This document shows positions 36,541 through 45,747 of a stretch of 63,819 nucleotides of DNA, piece after piece. Origin of the DNA: a virus; IMG/VR virus record IMGVR_UViG_3300049629_000862, positions 1-63,819 of that record; one strand, written 5' to 3'. How positions within the stretch are numbered: the stretch's first letter is position 1; every line of letters begins with the position of its first letter. Position numbers and translations under genes: made by a program. The notes under the pieces are model-generated. The model was given only the letters and a program-made list of their open reading frames with translations, searched no databases and had not been told where the DNA came from.

Positions 36541-37023
36541 ATGAGTGGGCTAATCACAAAACCTAAGAATACTAATCTATTACAACCTACCAAATATTCT
36601 GTTAGTTTTCCAGAAATTTCAGATACGATTTATTTTTGCCAAAAAGTAAATTTACCTGGTGTTCAAGTCAGTGAATTACCACATGTAACTCCTAATCTCG
36701 ATCTTTTTGTAGCTGGTACCAAAATCACATATGGTTCTTTTGATATAGAATTTTTGGTAAATGAGGATTTGACCTCGTGGCTGTATATTCATAATTGGAT
36801 AAAAGGTATTACGACAGACATGAACTATCGATCATTTCCAAAAGTTCAAGCCATATTAACCATTTATTCTAATCAAAACAATCCAAAATTCAGAATAAAA
36901 TATAATGATATTTTTCCATTAAATTTGGGGGACATAGAATTCGATACCACTTTATCGGCTGAAGACCATCTAATATCTAGTGCATCTTTCCGTTTTAATT
37001 ATTTTGACATTGAAAGACTTTAA
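36541..37023 (+). CDS. gp3: Tail tube-fold protein (gp3/gp19 family)
   Basis: 160 residues with an AAGGAGG site. FCQKVNLPGVQVSELPHVTP, FVAGTKITYGSFDIEFLVNEDLTSW-type text parallels the gp19 gene at 29035 (CKSAQLPGSTLGTVP, FYFGRELKFAG), so it shares the tail tube fold. In cyanophage-like genomes this slot between gp23 and UvsY holds gp3, the tail completion and tube terminator protein. A gp54-like baseplate-tube junction protein is the alternative. The fold call is firm; the exact T4 equivalent is inferred from order. Confidence 0.7.
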   Translation: MSGLITKPKNTNLLQPTKYSVSFPEISDTIYFCQKVNLPGVQVSELPHVTPNLDLFVAGTKITYGSFDIEFLVNEDLTSWLYIHNWIKGITTDMNYRSFPKVQAILTIYSNQNNPKFRIKYNDIFPLNLGDIEFDTTLSAEDHLISSASFRFNYFDIERL

Positions 37024-37039
37024 TGTTAAAATAAAGGTT

Positions 37040-37047
37040 TATAAATG
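37040..37047 (+). promoter_or_regulatory. Possible late promoter (TATAAATG)
   Basis: TATAAATGG lies in the gap 9 bases before the UvsY ATG at 37056. One mismatch to the motif and very short spacing make it weak. Confidence 0.3.
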
Positions 37048-37055
37048 GATTAGTC

Positions 37056-37496
37056 ATGGAAAATCTTGAACAAATTATGAAGTTGTGGGAAGAAGACTCT
37101 ATCATTGACTCGACTGAACCTGGTAAAGAACTTCTTAAAATACCAACTCTGCACAATAAGTATTTGAAAATATTAGTGAAACATAGAATCTCAAATAAAA
37201 AACTTAATTTTGATTATTCTAGGCAAAGAAAGATCAAAGAAGAATACTACAATGGTAGTCTGTCTCAAGAAGAACTAGAAGAATATGGCTGGGAACCTTT
37301 TCTTCTTAACATTAAAACGAAGCAAGGCATAGAACGATATATAGATTCAGACAAAGATTTAATTAGATTACTAGAAAAAAAGATGCATCATGAAGAATGC
37401 ATTTCAGTATGCGAATCTATTCTTCAAGAATTGAAAAGTAGAACTTATCAACTAAGAGATTATATTTCATGGGAAAGATTTATAGGTGGAAACTAA
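37056..37496 (+). CDS. uvsY: Recombination mediator UvsY-like
   Basis: 146 residues (T4 UvsY is 137). The opening LEQIMKLWEEDSIIDSTEPGKE-type text, the Lys/Tyr-rich middle (RQRKIKEEYYNGSLSQEEL) and the end LKSRTYQLRDYISWERFIGG match the UvsY pattern. UvsY loads the UvsX recombinase onto gp32-coated single-stranded DNA. It precedes the UvsW helicase and overlaps it by 11 bases, as in related phages, which supports the call. Confidence 0.8.
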   Translation: MENLEQIMKLWEEDSIIDSTEPGKELLKIPTLHNKYLKILVKHRISNKKLNFDYSRQRKIKEEYYNGSLSQEELEEYGWEPFLLNIKTKQGIERYIDSDKDLIRLLEKKMHHEECISVCESILQELKSRTYQLRDYISWERFIGGN

Positions 37497-39015
37497 AATA
37501 ATAGTTAAAAAGAGTAACGAAGCCTACGTTAAAGTAGAGTGTGATCGTAGCACAGCACAAGAACTATCCGACTATTTCACGTTCTTTGTTCCAGGATTTC
37601 AATTTACACCAGCTTTTAGAAATAAAATTTGGGACGGTAAGATAAGGTTGTTCGATCAAAGAAGTAATGAACTATATCATGGGTTATATTCATTAATTGA
37701 AACATTTGCAAGTGAAAGAGATTATTCTGTAGAATACAGGGATCCACGCCCAGACCTCGTTGATGATTTTTCAGAATACTTAGCAGACAAATATATACAA
37801 CAGTTAAACGCACATTCAAGAGGCCAAAAGTTAACTGTAGATTCTCATCAAAAAACTGCATTTATACATGCAATGAGAAAAAGAAGATGCTTACTACTTT
37901 CTCCGACAGCATCAGGCAAATCATTAATCATGTACATGATTGTACGCCAATTATTAGACTATCACTGCAAAAAAGGTCTGATAATTGTACCAAGAACATC
38001 TTTGGTTGAACAACTTTATTCTGATTTTGCCGACTATTCTTCAGAGAACGAATGGGATGTATCAAACACAATACATAAAATTTACCAGGGCAAAGAAAAA
38101 ACAACACAACTACCTTTGATAATAACAACTTGGCAATCAATCTATCAATTTCCTAAAGAATATTTCGAACAATTTGATTTTGTTATAGGTGATGAAGCTC
38201 ACCTTTTCAAATCACAATCGTTAACATCAATACTGACCAAGTGTATCAATGCAAAATATAGAGTAGGTTTGACAGGTAGTTTAGATGGCACTAAAACCCA
38301 TAAGTTAGTTTTAGAGGGGCTTTTTGGTCTAGCCGAAAGAGTTGCCACCACAAAAGAACTGATGGACAAAAACAGACTTGCAGAGTTTGAAATCAAATGT
38401 TTGGTTCTAAAACATAATGATGAAATTTGTGAGTTAATGAAAAAAACTACGTACCAAGAAGAAATTGAATACCTGATATTGAATGAAACGAGAAACAAAT
38501 TCATCAAAAATTTAGCGGTATCATTAAAAGGTAATACACTCATATTGTACCAATACGTTGACAAACATGGGAAAATACTATATGATCTTATCACCAATAC
38601 AAAAAATATTGGTGACAGAAAAGTTTTCTTCATATATGGAAAAACAGATGTTGAAACGAGGGAGAATGTCCGCAGTATAACAGAAAAAGAAGAAAATGCA
38701 ATCATTATCGCATCGTATGGTACGTTCTCTACCGGTATTAATATTAGAAATTTGCATAATGTGATTTTTGCTTCACCATCAAAGTCTAGAGTACGTAATC
38801 TTCAATCGATAGGTAGGGCACTTAGAATAGGTGATAAAAAAGAAAAAGCAATATTATATGATATAGCAGATGATTTGAGATACAAAAACCATATGAATTA
38901 TACACTCAAACATTTCGTGGAAAGAACAAAGATATATAATGAAGAGAAGTTTGTTTACAAACTCTATAAAATAGGACTAAAAAATGGAAAGAGTTCAAGT
39001 AATCAAGTTGTATAA
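37486..39015 (+). CDS. uvsW: UvsW-like ATP-dependent helicase
   Basis: 509 residues from a GTG start that lies within the 3' end of uvsY, after an ATAGGTGG site. It has an N-terminal substrate domain (PGFQFTPAFRNKIWDGKIRLFD), Walker A SPTASGKS (139-146), motif II DEAH (236-239), motif III VGLTGS and a C-terminal helicase domain with ASYGTFSTGINI and QSIGRALR. UvsW unwinds R-loops and branched DNA and turns origin replication to recombination-driven replication. It is slightly shorter than T4 UvsW. Confidence 0.92.
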   Translation: METKIIVKKSNEAYVKVECDRSTAQELSDYFTFFVPGFQFTPAFRNKIWDGKIRLFDQRSNELYHGLYSLIETFASERDYSVEYRDPRPDLVDDFSEYLADKYIQQLNAHSRGQKLTVDSHQKTAFIHAMRKRRCLLLSPTASGKSLIMYMIVRQLLDYHCKKGLIIVPRTSLVEQLYSDFADYSSENEWDVSNTIHKIYQGKEKTTQLPLIITTWQSIYQFPKEYFEQFDFVIGDEAHLFKSQSLTSILTKCINAKYRVGLTGSLDGTKTHKLVLEGLFGLAERVATTKELMDKNRLAEFEIKCLVLKHNDEICELMKKTTYQEEIEYLILNETRNKFIKNLAVSLKGNTLILYQYVDKHGKILYDLITNTKNIGDRKVFFIYGKTDVETRENVRSITEKEENAIIIASYGTFSTGINIRNLHNVIFASPSKSRVRNLQSIGRALRIGDKKEKAILYDIADDLRYKNHMNYTLKHFVERTKIYNEEKFVYKLYKIGLKNGKSSSNQVV

Positions 39016-39358
39016 TGGTGACCAAATCATTTGCTATGCCGAAGAGGAAAAAGAACAGATTGTTGTTAAAAAGCCCCTTCAATTCTTTCTAAAAATTGAT
39101 AGAAGTGGTGCGCATAATATTTCAATGGACTTTTGGTTACCCTACCCAGTCACTAAATCAAATACTGCTTCTATTAAACGGGATCAGATTATTGCTGTGC
39201 TTGATCCTTCTGATGACTTTGAAGAATACTATGAGAATGCATTAGATGCTCTTGAGAAATCTAGAGAAAGTGATTCATCTTTTGAAGATGAAAATGAAGA
39301 TAAGTTGAAAGTATTACTGGAGGCACTCCAGATACCTAAGGAAAGATTTATTAATTAA
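38984..39358 (+). CDS. Small conserved phage protein after uvsW
   Basis: 124 residues, overlapping the 3' end of uvsW by 32 bases. It begins RVQVIKLYNGDQIICYAEEE, followed by KKPLQFFLKIDRSG and FWLPYPVTKS, which looks like a small Sm-like or SH3-like beta barrel. An acidic helical tail follows. Proteins of this kind occur after uvsW in several T4-like phages. The name Hfq-like has been used for similar folds, but RNA binding is not shown here. Confidence 0.55.
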   Translation: MERVQVIKLYNGDQIICYAEEEKEQIVVKKPLQFFLKIDRSGAHNISMDFWLPYPVTKSNTASIKRDQIIAVLDPSDDFEEYYENALDALEKSRESDSSFEDENEDKLKVLLEALQIPKERFIN

Positions 39359-39416
39359 CATGCAGAGGGTACATAGTGGAGTGTAGACCTTTGTCAAGTG
39401 GAAATCAATACTTATT

Positions 39417-39965
39417 ATGGTGAACAATATGACAAATACCAAAAAACATTACATAAACAATGCTGATTTTTGCAAAGCATTGGTCGATTACAAAGAAGCG
39501 GTAGCTCTTGCAAAAAAAGAGAGACAACCAAAACCTATTATTCCAAATTACATTGGTGAGTGTTTCATGAAGATTGCTGAAGGGCTTTCTCACAAACCAA
39601 ACTTCATCAACTATACCTATCGTGATGAAATGATCGCAGATGGTATTGAAAACTGTCTGATGTATTTTGAAAACTTTGACCCTCAAAAATCCAATAACGC
39701 ATTTGCCTATTTTACTCAAATCATATATTATGCTTTTCTCAGGAGAATACAGAAAGAGAAAAAACAACTCTATGTCAAATACAAATCAACTGAAAATTTT
39801 GGTATTCTAGATGAGTCTGAACTCATGGGTTTCGATGAAATTAATTCCAAACCATTTGAACTGTACGACAATATATCAGAGTTTATTGAAAATTTCGAAG
39901 AGACCAAAAAGAAAAAGAAAATCGTGAAAAAAGAAAAGGGTATTGAAAAATTTCTTGAAGACTAA
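39417..39965 (+). CDS. gp55: Late sigma factor, T4 gp55-like
   Basis: 182 residues (T4 gp55 is 185). The region about 70-125 (YRDEMIADGIENCLMYFENFDPQKSNNAFAYFTQIIYYAFLRRIQKEKK-type text) is the sigma region 2 that binds core RNA polymerase and the late -10 element. The C-terminus (EKGIEKFLED) resembles the short hydrophobic-acidic tail that gp55 uses to bind the gp45 clamp. A second in-frame ATG at 39429 is a possible start, since no ribosome site is strong. Its target is presumably the TATAAATA motif seen through the late region. Confidence 0.9.
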   Translation: MVNNMTNTKKHYINNADFCKALVDYKEAVALAKKERQPKPIIPNYIGECFMKIAEGLSHKPNFINYTYRDEMIADGIENCLMYFENFDPQKSNNAFAYFTQIIYYAFLRRIQKEKKQLYVKYKSTENFGILDESELMGFDEINSKPFELYDNISEFIENFEETKKKKKIVKKEKGIEKFLED

Positions 39966-39967
39966 TT

Positions 39968-41032
39968 ATGAAAATAGCATTGATAACTGACCAGCACTTC
40001 GGTGCAAGAAACGATTCACTTCATTTCCTAGATTTCTATGAAAAATTTTATAATCTTTTTTTCTTAGAAATCGATGATAGAGGTATCGACACCGTTGTAA
40101 TATTGGGAGACACATTCGACCGTCGCAAGTATGTAAACTTTTATACCTTGCAGAGGTCAAAGAAAATGTTTTTTGAAAGACTAAAAACACGAGGTATAAA
40201 AGTTTACATGCTGGTGGGTAATCATGATACCTATTACAAAAACACGAACGAAGTTAATTCACCAGACCTGATGCTGAGTGAATATGATAACATCACCACC
40301 ATAAACGATCCTCAAACGATACAGATTTCTGACTATCCAGTCACCATGATGCCATGGATTTGTTCAGAAAATTATGTCGCATCTATGGAAGAATTAAAAA
40401 ACACGACAGCACCTATTTGCATGGGTCATTTTGAAATTGAAGGTTTTCAAATGTATAGAGGAGCACCTTCACATGAAGGGCTCGATCCTAAATTATTCGA
40501 TAGGTTTGATGTAGTTTTTTCTGGGCATTATCACCACAAATCTTCAAAAGGCAATATTCATTATCTTGGTAATCCATATGAATTAACCTGGCAAGATTAC
40601 GATGATAAAAGGGGCTTTCATATTTTCGATCTGAAAACTCACGAATTGGAATTTATACCTAATCCTTATAGAATGTTCCATAAGTTAACATATGACGATA
40701 AGGTTTCATCTATAAAAGAGATACAGGAAATGGATCTTGCTCCTTTTGCATCAGTATATGTAAAAGTTGTTGTCATAAACAAAACCAATCCATACCTATT
40801 TGATATGCTGATTAATAAATTATATCAAGTGAATCCAATAGACATTACTATTGCAGAAGATTTTACCGATGTAGAAGATATTATGGATGATGACATTGAT
40901 CAAGCTGAAGATACCATTACCATATTGAACAAATATGTAGATAACTTGACAACTGATTTAGAAAAGAGTAAACTAAAAACTCTATTTCAAGAAATTTATA
41001 TTGAAGCTTTAAATGAAGGAGAAACATCATGA
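39968..41032 (+). CDS. gp47: Recombination nuclease subunit, T4 gp47-like (Mre11 family)
   Basis: 354 residues (T4 gp47 is 339). Calcineurin-type motifs are in order: ITDQHFGARNDS, LGDTFDRR, LVGNHDTYYKN, CMGHFEIEG and FSGHYHHKS. These bind two metal ions for the nuclease. gp47 pairs with gp46 to process DNA ends for recombination and to degrade host DNA. It starts two bases after gp55. The gene for gp46 follows, separated only by the 2OG oxygenase gene. Confidence 0.93.
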   Translation: MKIALITDQHFGARNDSLHFLDFYEKFYNLFFLEIDDRGIDTVVILGDTFDRRKYVNFYTLQRSKKMFFERLKTRGIKVYMLVGNHDTYYKNTNEVNSPDLMLSEYDNITTINDPQTIQISDYPVTMMPWICSENYVASMEELKNTTAPICMGHFEIEGFQMYRGAPSHEGLDPKLFDRFDVVFSGHYHHKSSKGNIHYLGNPYELTWQDYDDKRGFHIFDLKTHELEFIPNPYRMFHKLTYDDKVSSIKEIQEMDLAPFASVYVKVVVINKTNPYLFDMLINKLYQVNPIDITIAEDFTDVEDIMDDDIDQAEDTITILNKYVDNLTTDLEKSKLKTLFQEIYIEALNEGETS

Positions 41033-41658
41033 GCCATGCTACCAGATTGGTTAATAACCCTTTGGATAAACTTTTATTTTTTCCAAGCATGCATGTTGAC
41101 ACAGGGTTTTTTACAAGCCAAGAGGTTGACATTATTTCAAATTACTGTTCTTCTTTACCTTTAGGTAAAGGGCAACTATTTGACGGCACTGACGTTTACA
41201 GCACACGAAATGCTAAAACAGCATTCATAAATTCACCGGATAATAACAACAGATGGATTTATGAAAAATTAAATACATTGATAGGATTCTATAATGACAC
41301 AATGTTTGGCTTTGACCTATTAGGATTTGATTATATGCAATATGCTGAATATGATGTTACAGGAAAACATGAATTTCATATGGATATTGCAATGAATACA
41401 CCACAGAATATAACATACAGAATTAATGAACATTTAAGAAAAATGACCATTGTATTAATGTTGAATCAACAAGGTGTTGATTTTGAAGGTGGAGACTTTC
41501 AAGTGAATCTTTCTGAAGAAAGACTTCCTGTAAATGTAAACATGAACAAAGGTCATGTTCTTTTACTGCCCTCTTTTTTACTTCACAGGGTTACACCAGT
41601 CACAAAAGGAATTAGAAAAACTCTTGTTTCTTGGGTTATTGGGCCAAAATTTAGATAA
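41029..41658 (+). CDS. 2-oxoglutarate/Fe(II) oxygenase, prolyl 4-hydroxylase-like
   Basis: 209 residues. FHMDIA gives the iron ligands H117 and D119; H186 in LLHRVTPV is the third ligand; GIRKTLVSW (R196) binds 2-oxoglutarate. This is the P4Hc fold. The ATG lies four bases inside the gp47 stop and its own stop overlaps the gp46 ATG, so it is wedged into the gp47-gp46 operon as in several cyanophages. The substrate is unknown. The many Gly-Pro-X repeats of the fibres encoded here make collagen-like proline hydroxylation an attractive idea. Confidence 0.82.
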   Translation: MSHATRLVNNPLDKLLFFPSMHVDTGFFTSQEVDIISNYCSSLPLGKGQLFDGTDVYSTRNAKTAFINSPDNNNRWIYEKLNTLIGFYNDTMFGFDLLGFDYMQYAEYDVTGKHEFHMDIAMNTPQNITYRINEHLRKMTIVLMLNQQGVDFEGGDFQVNLSEERLPVNVNMNKGHVLLLPSFLLHRVTPVTKGIRKTLVSWVIGPKFR

Positions 41659-43373
41659 TGATTATATTTAAAAAATGTAGGTGGAAAAATTTTCTTTCCA
41701 CGGGAAACTCATTTACAGAGGTTGATCTAAATCAATCAACTAACACATTGATTATTGGGCAAAATGGTGCAGGCAAATCTACCATATTAGATGCTCTTAC
41801 GTTTGGTTTATTTGGCAAACCTTTTAGGAAAATAAACAAGCCACAGCTATTGAACTCTATCAATAACTCAAACTGTGTTGTTGAAATTGAATTCTCTATT
41901 GGTAAAAAAGAATATAAAATTATTCGAGGAATAAAACCTAATGTATTTGAAATCTATTGCAATAATGTTTTAGTAAATCAAGATGCCAAAGCAAAAGATT
42001 ATCAAGAACATCTCGAAAAATTTATTCTGAAATGGAACTTAAAAGCCTTTACTCAAATTGTAGTTTTGGGTTCCGCATCTTTCGTACCATTCATGCAATT
42101 GACTCCGGCAGATAGACGAACTATTATTGAGGACCTATTAGATATACAAATATTTTCTTCAATGAATAACATTGTCAAAAATAAAATTAGTGCAATTAAA
42201 GATTCACAAAAAGACTACGAGTATCAAATAAAATTAATTAACGAAAAAATACAACTTCAAAAACAAAATCTTGAAGAGCATAGAAAAAATTTTGAATCGG
42301 AAATTCAAAAGAAAAAAGAAGAAGGAATAAAAAATCAGGAGTTTGTGGAAAAGACAACCCGTGACATTGAGTTAATTCAAAAACATATCGAACAGTTACA
42401 GAATAGTATTTCGGATGAAAAAAATATTCATTCAAAAAGTACCAAAATTGTAACATTACAATCAAAACTTTCTGATAACATTAAAAAATTAAATAAAGAA
42501 ATAGATTTTTTTGAAAAGAATAATGATTGCCCAACATGCCATCAGATCATTACTCATGATACTAAAACTAATCACATCACAACCAAAAAAGATAAAATAC
42601 AAGAAATCGATGTGGCAAGTGAAAAGCTTTCTGATGAATTGAATAAATTACATTCCCGTTTGGATCAAATTCAAAAAATACAGAAACATATTAATGAACA
42701 TAACTCTGAAGTAGTTAAATTAAATACACAGATTTTTAGCGTTAATAAGTATAACCTTAAACTAATTGAAGAAATAAAATCTCTAGAACAGAATACATTT
42801 TTTACAGAGAATGATAATGAAAAACTAAAAACTTTAAATGATGAATTAAAGAATGCAGAAACAAATGGTAATGAATTATCTGTTCAAAAACAATATCATG
42901 AATTTGCTGCTACTCTTTTAAAAGATACAGGCATCAAGACTAAAATTATTAAGCAATATTTGCCAATAATGAATAAGTTGATCAATAAGTATTTAACTGC
43001 AATGGACTTTTTTGTTAATTTTAATCTAAATGAAAACTTCGAAGAAACTATTAAGTCAAGGCATCGTGATGTTTTTTCTTACGCTTCCTTTTCTGAGGGA
43101 GAAAAGATGCGAATTGACCTCGCTCTATTATTTACGTGGAGACAAATAGCAAAATTAAAAAATTCAACTAATACCAATTTGCTTATTCTAGATGAAGTTT
43201 TTGATTCTTCATTAGATGGTGTTGGCACAGAAGAATTTATGAAGCTTTTGAATACACTAGATAATAACACTAACGTTTTTGTTATCTCACATAAGGGAGA
43301 TCAACTGTTCGACAAGTTTAGATCCGTAATTAGATTTGAAAAGAAAAATAATTTTTCACAGGTGGTAAAATGA
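41658..43373 (+). CDS. gp46: Recombination nuclease ATPase subunit, T4 gp46-like (Rad50 family)
   Basis: 571 residues (T4 gp46 is 560). Walker A GQNGAGKST is at 34-42, a long central coiled coil holds the zinc hook CPTC, and the C-terminal ABC signature region includes SFSEGEKMRIDLALLF and Walker B LLILDEVFDSSLDG. It forms the SMC-like ATPase partner of gp47. It overlaps both neighbours by one to four bases, which suggests tight translational coupling. Confidence 0.94.
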   Translation: MIIFKKCRWKNFLSTGNSFTEVDLNQSTNTLIIGQNGAGKSTILDALTFGLFGKPFRKINKPQLLNSINNSNCVVEIEFSIGKKEYKIIRGIKPNVFEIYCNNVLVNQDAKAKDYQEHLEKFILKWNLKAFTQIVVLGSASFVPFMQLTPADRRTIIEDLLDIQIFSSMNNIVKNKISAIKDSQKDYEYQIKLINEKIQLQKQNLEEHRKNFESEIQKKKEEGIKNQEFVEKTTRDIELIQKHIEQLQNSISDEKNIHSKSTKIVTLQSKLSDNIKKLNKEIDFFEKNNDCPTCHQIITHDTKTNHITTKKDKIQEIDVASEKLSDELNKLHSRLDQIQKIQKHINEHNSEVVKLNTQIFSVNKYNLKLIEEIKSLEQNTFFTENDNEKLKTLNDELKNAETNGNELSVQKQYHEFAATLLKDTGIKTKIIKQYLPIMNKLINKYLTAMDFFVNFNLNENFEETIKSRHRDVFSYASFSEGEKMRIDLALLFTWRQIAKLKNSTNTNLLILDEVFDSSLDGVGTEEFMKLLNTLDNNTNVFVISHKGDQLFDKFRSVIRFEKKNNFSQVVK

Positions 43374-44017
43374 CTGATGTAATTAAAGAAAACGATGTTA
43401 TCCGAATTAATACAGATCCATATAAAAATGAACCTTCCGTTTTACAAGAAAAGATTCGTATTTTCGATCTGGTGCCTGAAGCCCATCCTGCTTTAAAAAA
43501 AGTTTTACCAGATTTTGATTTTAAAAAGCCACCAGTTGACCCTAATTTTTTCGCCAGTTCGTTGGTTGAAACCTGCAAACTTCATAATGGATTGGGGCTG
43601 TCAGCTAACCAATGCGGATTTGAATATCGAGTGTTTGTAATGGGTTCTGCTGACAACTATGTGGCATTTTTTAATCCTAAAATTTTAAAGTCTTCCGAAC
43701 AGCAAAGTAAAATGGAAGAAGGTTGCTTATCCTACAAAGGTTTGTTTTTGAACGTAGAAAGACCAGCAGAAATTGAGGTAGAATACCAAGATTTTAATGG
43801 TATTTTAAGGCAAGCAAAGTTTACCGGTATGACTGCTAGATGTTTTCAACATGAACTTGACCATATGAACGGAATCACGTATCATAGTCATGTAGGCACC
43901 GTATCAATACAACTTGCTCAGAAAAGACGAAGCAAGTATCTAAAACTATTATCCAAAACTTTGAAAGAAACAAATAATGGAAACAATCGAAGCGGAAATT
44001 ACAGAAACATTCGATAA
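43370..44017 (+). CDS. def: Peptide deformylase
   Basis: 215 residues. The three deformylase motifs are present: GLGLSANQCG (motif 1), EGCLS (motif 2, Cys metal ligand) and QHELDHMNG (motif 3, HExxH-type ligands). The enzyme removes the formyl group from new proteins. Phage versions are thought to aid fast synthesis or photosystem protein turnover in cyanophages. The protein is longer at its N-terminus than minimal phage deformylases. It overlaps gp46 by four bases. Confidence 0.92.
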   Translation: MTDVIKENDVIRINTDPYKNEPSVLQEKIRIFDLVPEAHPALKKVLPDFDFKKPPVDPNFFASSLVETCKLHNGLGLSANQCGFEYRVFVMGSADNYVAFFNPKILKSSEQQSKMEEGCLSYKGLFLNVERPAEIEVEYQDFNGILRQAKFTGMTARCFQHELDHMNGITYHSHVGTVSIQLAQKRRSKYLKLLSKTLKETNNGNNRSGNYRNIR

Positions 44018-45350
44018 AGAAAAATGGCCAGATTTTGTAAAAAAACAATGGGAAGATTGGAGTTCTAAAAACCCGTGTTCAAATTTTGAACACATTGATA
44101 CAAATCAGCTAACAGAAATACTTACCAGTGACCTGTCATATGCGTCAAAAATGGACGTAAAAGAGTACACGTTATATCAAAAGTGGTGTGAAATTCAAGA
44201 GAAGTATCCTGTAAAAGAAACTACGTCAGTTTTTGGTGATGTAGAAAAGCATCTTGTAGATGCTTCTCAAGAGCAATATATTAATTTTGTTAAAAATAAC
44301 ATTTGGATTCCAGAATCTCCTGACGATTTTATAAAACTTAAACCCGTCATGGAATACACCGATGATTCTGGTGAAGTTTTTGTTACTGCTGTTGATGGAT
44401 CTAAAACAAAGAAAGACAAAAAAAGAACAAAAGATTTACCTGTAATTTGGAATACCGCAAGAACATTTATTTCCACCATGAAAAACAATTCTAATATCGG
44501 AAGAAATTTGAACTTCATGGTAAAGGATGACGTAACAGGTAAATACTTGGGTGTTATTTGTATCTCATCCGACTTTCTTGATTTGACACCAAGAGATAAG
44601 TTTATTGGATGGGAACGTGAAAAGAAAACACAGGGTGGTATGATCAATTATACTGCTATTGGTTCTTCGATAGTACCATTTCAGCCTCTAGGGTTTAATT
44701 ACATGGGTGGCAAATTGCTTGCCCTTCTATGTCTCTCTGATGATGTACAGAGAATTTGGAAAGAAAAATATGGTAATACTTTGGTCGGAGTGACCACAAC
44801 TTCACTTTACGGAAATACAAAAGCAAACGGATTGAGTCAATATGATGGGCTGGAATATTGGCAGAAAATGGGTTTTTCTTCAGGTTCAGTAGCATTTGAA
44901 CCGAGGAAAAATACACTTCAAATGCTTTGGAACTGGTTGAAAGAAAACCATACTGAAAAATATTTTGAATGGTGGGAAGCTAAGAACGCACAAGGTTTGC
45001 CGTTTAAGCGTGATCACAAGAATCGTTCTTTGCATTTTGCATATCCTAAATTTGGTATTCCAAAAGAACTTACGAAAACAGACCATCAAAGAGGAATTTA
45101 TTTTTCACCTCTGTATAATAACACCTGTGAATTTCTGCGTGGTGAAATAACTGAGGATAAACTTGTTAAATCTTTTGATACAAGCTGCGAAGCATTATCG
45201 GAAATCTGGAAAACTAAGTATGCAAAACCCAGGATTTCTATGCTGAAGAAGAAAAATAATGTTTCCAAAGAATCTCTTTTCTATGATGATTTGATCTATC
45301 TTACATGGGAAGAAGCTAAACAAAAATATTTGCCTCAGGTTGGTCGGTAA
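43977..45350 (+). CDS. DUF4338 (DruA-like) domain protein
   Basis: 457 residues, starting 41 bases inside the deformylase gene. The core (about 178-310) reads GKYLGVICISSDFLDLTPRDKFIGW, then MGGKLLALLCLSDDV, TTTSLYG and LSQYDGLEYWQKMGF. This order matches the DUF4338 family, whose bacterial member DruA belongs to the Druantia anti-phage system. The N-terminal 120 residues and a C-terminal extension are unlike DruA. Whether the phage protein counters host defence, attacks rival phages or does something else is unknown. Confidence 0.65.
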   Translation: METIEAEITETFDKEKWPDFVKKQWEDWSSKNPCSNFEHIDTNQLTEILTSDLSYASKMDVKEYTLYQKWCEIQEKYPVKETTSVFGDVEKHLVDASQEQYINFVKNNIWIPESPDDFIKLKPVMEYTDDSGEVFVTAVDGSKTKKDKKRTKDLPVIWNTARTFISTMKNNSNIGRNLNFMVKDDVTGKYLGVICISSDFLDLTPRDKFIGWEREKKTQGGMINYTAIGSSIVPFQPLGFNYMGGKLLALLCLSDDVQRIWKEKYGNTLVGVTTTSLYGNTKANGLSQYDGLEYWQKMGFSSGSVAFEPRKNTLQMLWNWLKENHTEKYFEWWEAKNAQGLPFKRDHKNRSLHFAYPKFGIPKELTKTDHQRGIYFSPLYNNTCEFLRGEITEDKLVKSFDTSCEALSEIWKTKYAKPRISMLKKKNNVSKESLFYDDLIYLTWEEAKQKYLPQVGR

Positions 45351-45376
45351 TAATCAATGTTTACCTCACAAACCCA

Positions 45377-45405
45377 TTGACAAATATACTACATAGTAGT
45401 ATGAT
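45377..45405 (+). promoter_or_regulatory. Sigma70-type promoter for the HTH gene
   Basis: TTGACA (45377-45382), a 17-base spacer and TATGAT (45400-45405). The gap lacks the late motif, so host-type polymerase should read the gene early. Confidence 0.75.
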
Positions 45406-45411
45406 GTGCGT

Positions 45412-45440
45412 ACTCGTTTGATCGAGTTTTATTTTTATTT
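45412..45440 (+). terminator. Leader hairpin with T-rich tail (possible attenuator)
   Basis: ACTCG, loop TTTGAT, CGAGT gives a 5-bp stem just after the promoter, followed by TTTATTTTTATTTTTT. It resembles a weak terminator inside the leader. It may reduce readthrough into, or attenuate, the HTH gene. Confidence 0.4.
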
Positions 45441-45459
45441 TTTGATATAGGAGTTAGTT

Positions 45460-45732
45460 ATGAGTAAAACCAGTGCAAAAGAACGTATGCTTAATACTTT
45501 GAAACAGACTAAAGGATATAATACCTTTAGTGTTGCACAAGCTCGTGTTCGGTTTGGTGTTAAAAATGTTGCTGCTCGAATCCATGAACTCCGTAAGGAA
45601 GGGTATGCAATTTATACCAACACTCGGATTCGTGGTAATGGTACTAAAGTATCCGTTTATCGCCTAGGAAAACCTTCAAAATCTATGAAGGCTCAGTTCC
45701 GTTCTATGGGTGTACGCGCACAAACCGCTTAA
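45460..45732 (+). CDS. Helix-turn-helix DNA-binding protein
   Basis: 90 residues, very basic. AKERMLNTLKQTKGYNTFSVAQARVRFGVKNVAARIHELRKEGYAI-type sequence forms a winged helix-turn-helix of the phage HTH_39 type: a first helix, the FSVAQARVRFG turn, and recognition helix KNVAARIHELRKEG, then a hairpin wing (TRIRGNGTKVSVYRL). It has its own sigma70 promoter and terminator, so it forms a single-gene operon likely expressed early. A regulator of phage or host transcription is the best guess. Confidence 0.8.
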   Translation: MSKTSAKERMLNTLKQTKGYNTFSVAQARVRFGVKNVAARIHELRKEGYAIYTNTRIRGNGTKVSVYRLGKPSKSMKAQFRSMGVRAQTA

Positions 45733-45747
45733 TAATGGTTTGATACA

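Noticed and set aside
39385-39416. TTGTCA-N16-TATTAT as a promoter for gp55
   Set aside because: The -10 would overlap the ATG itself, leaving almost no leader; the match is weak.
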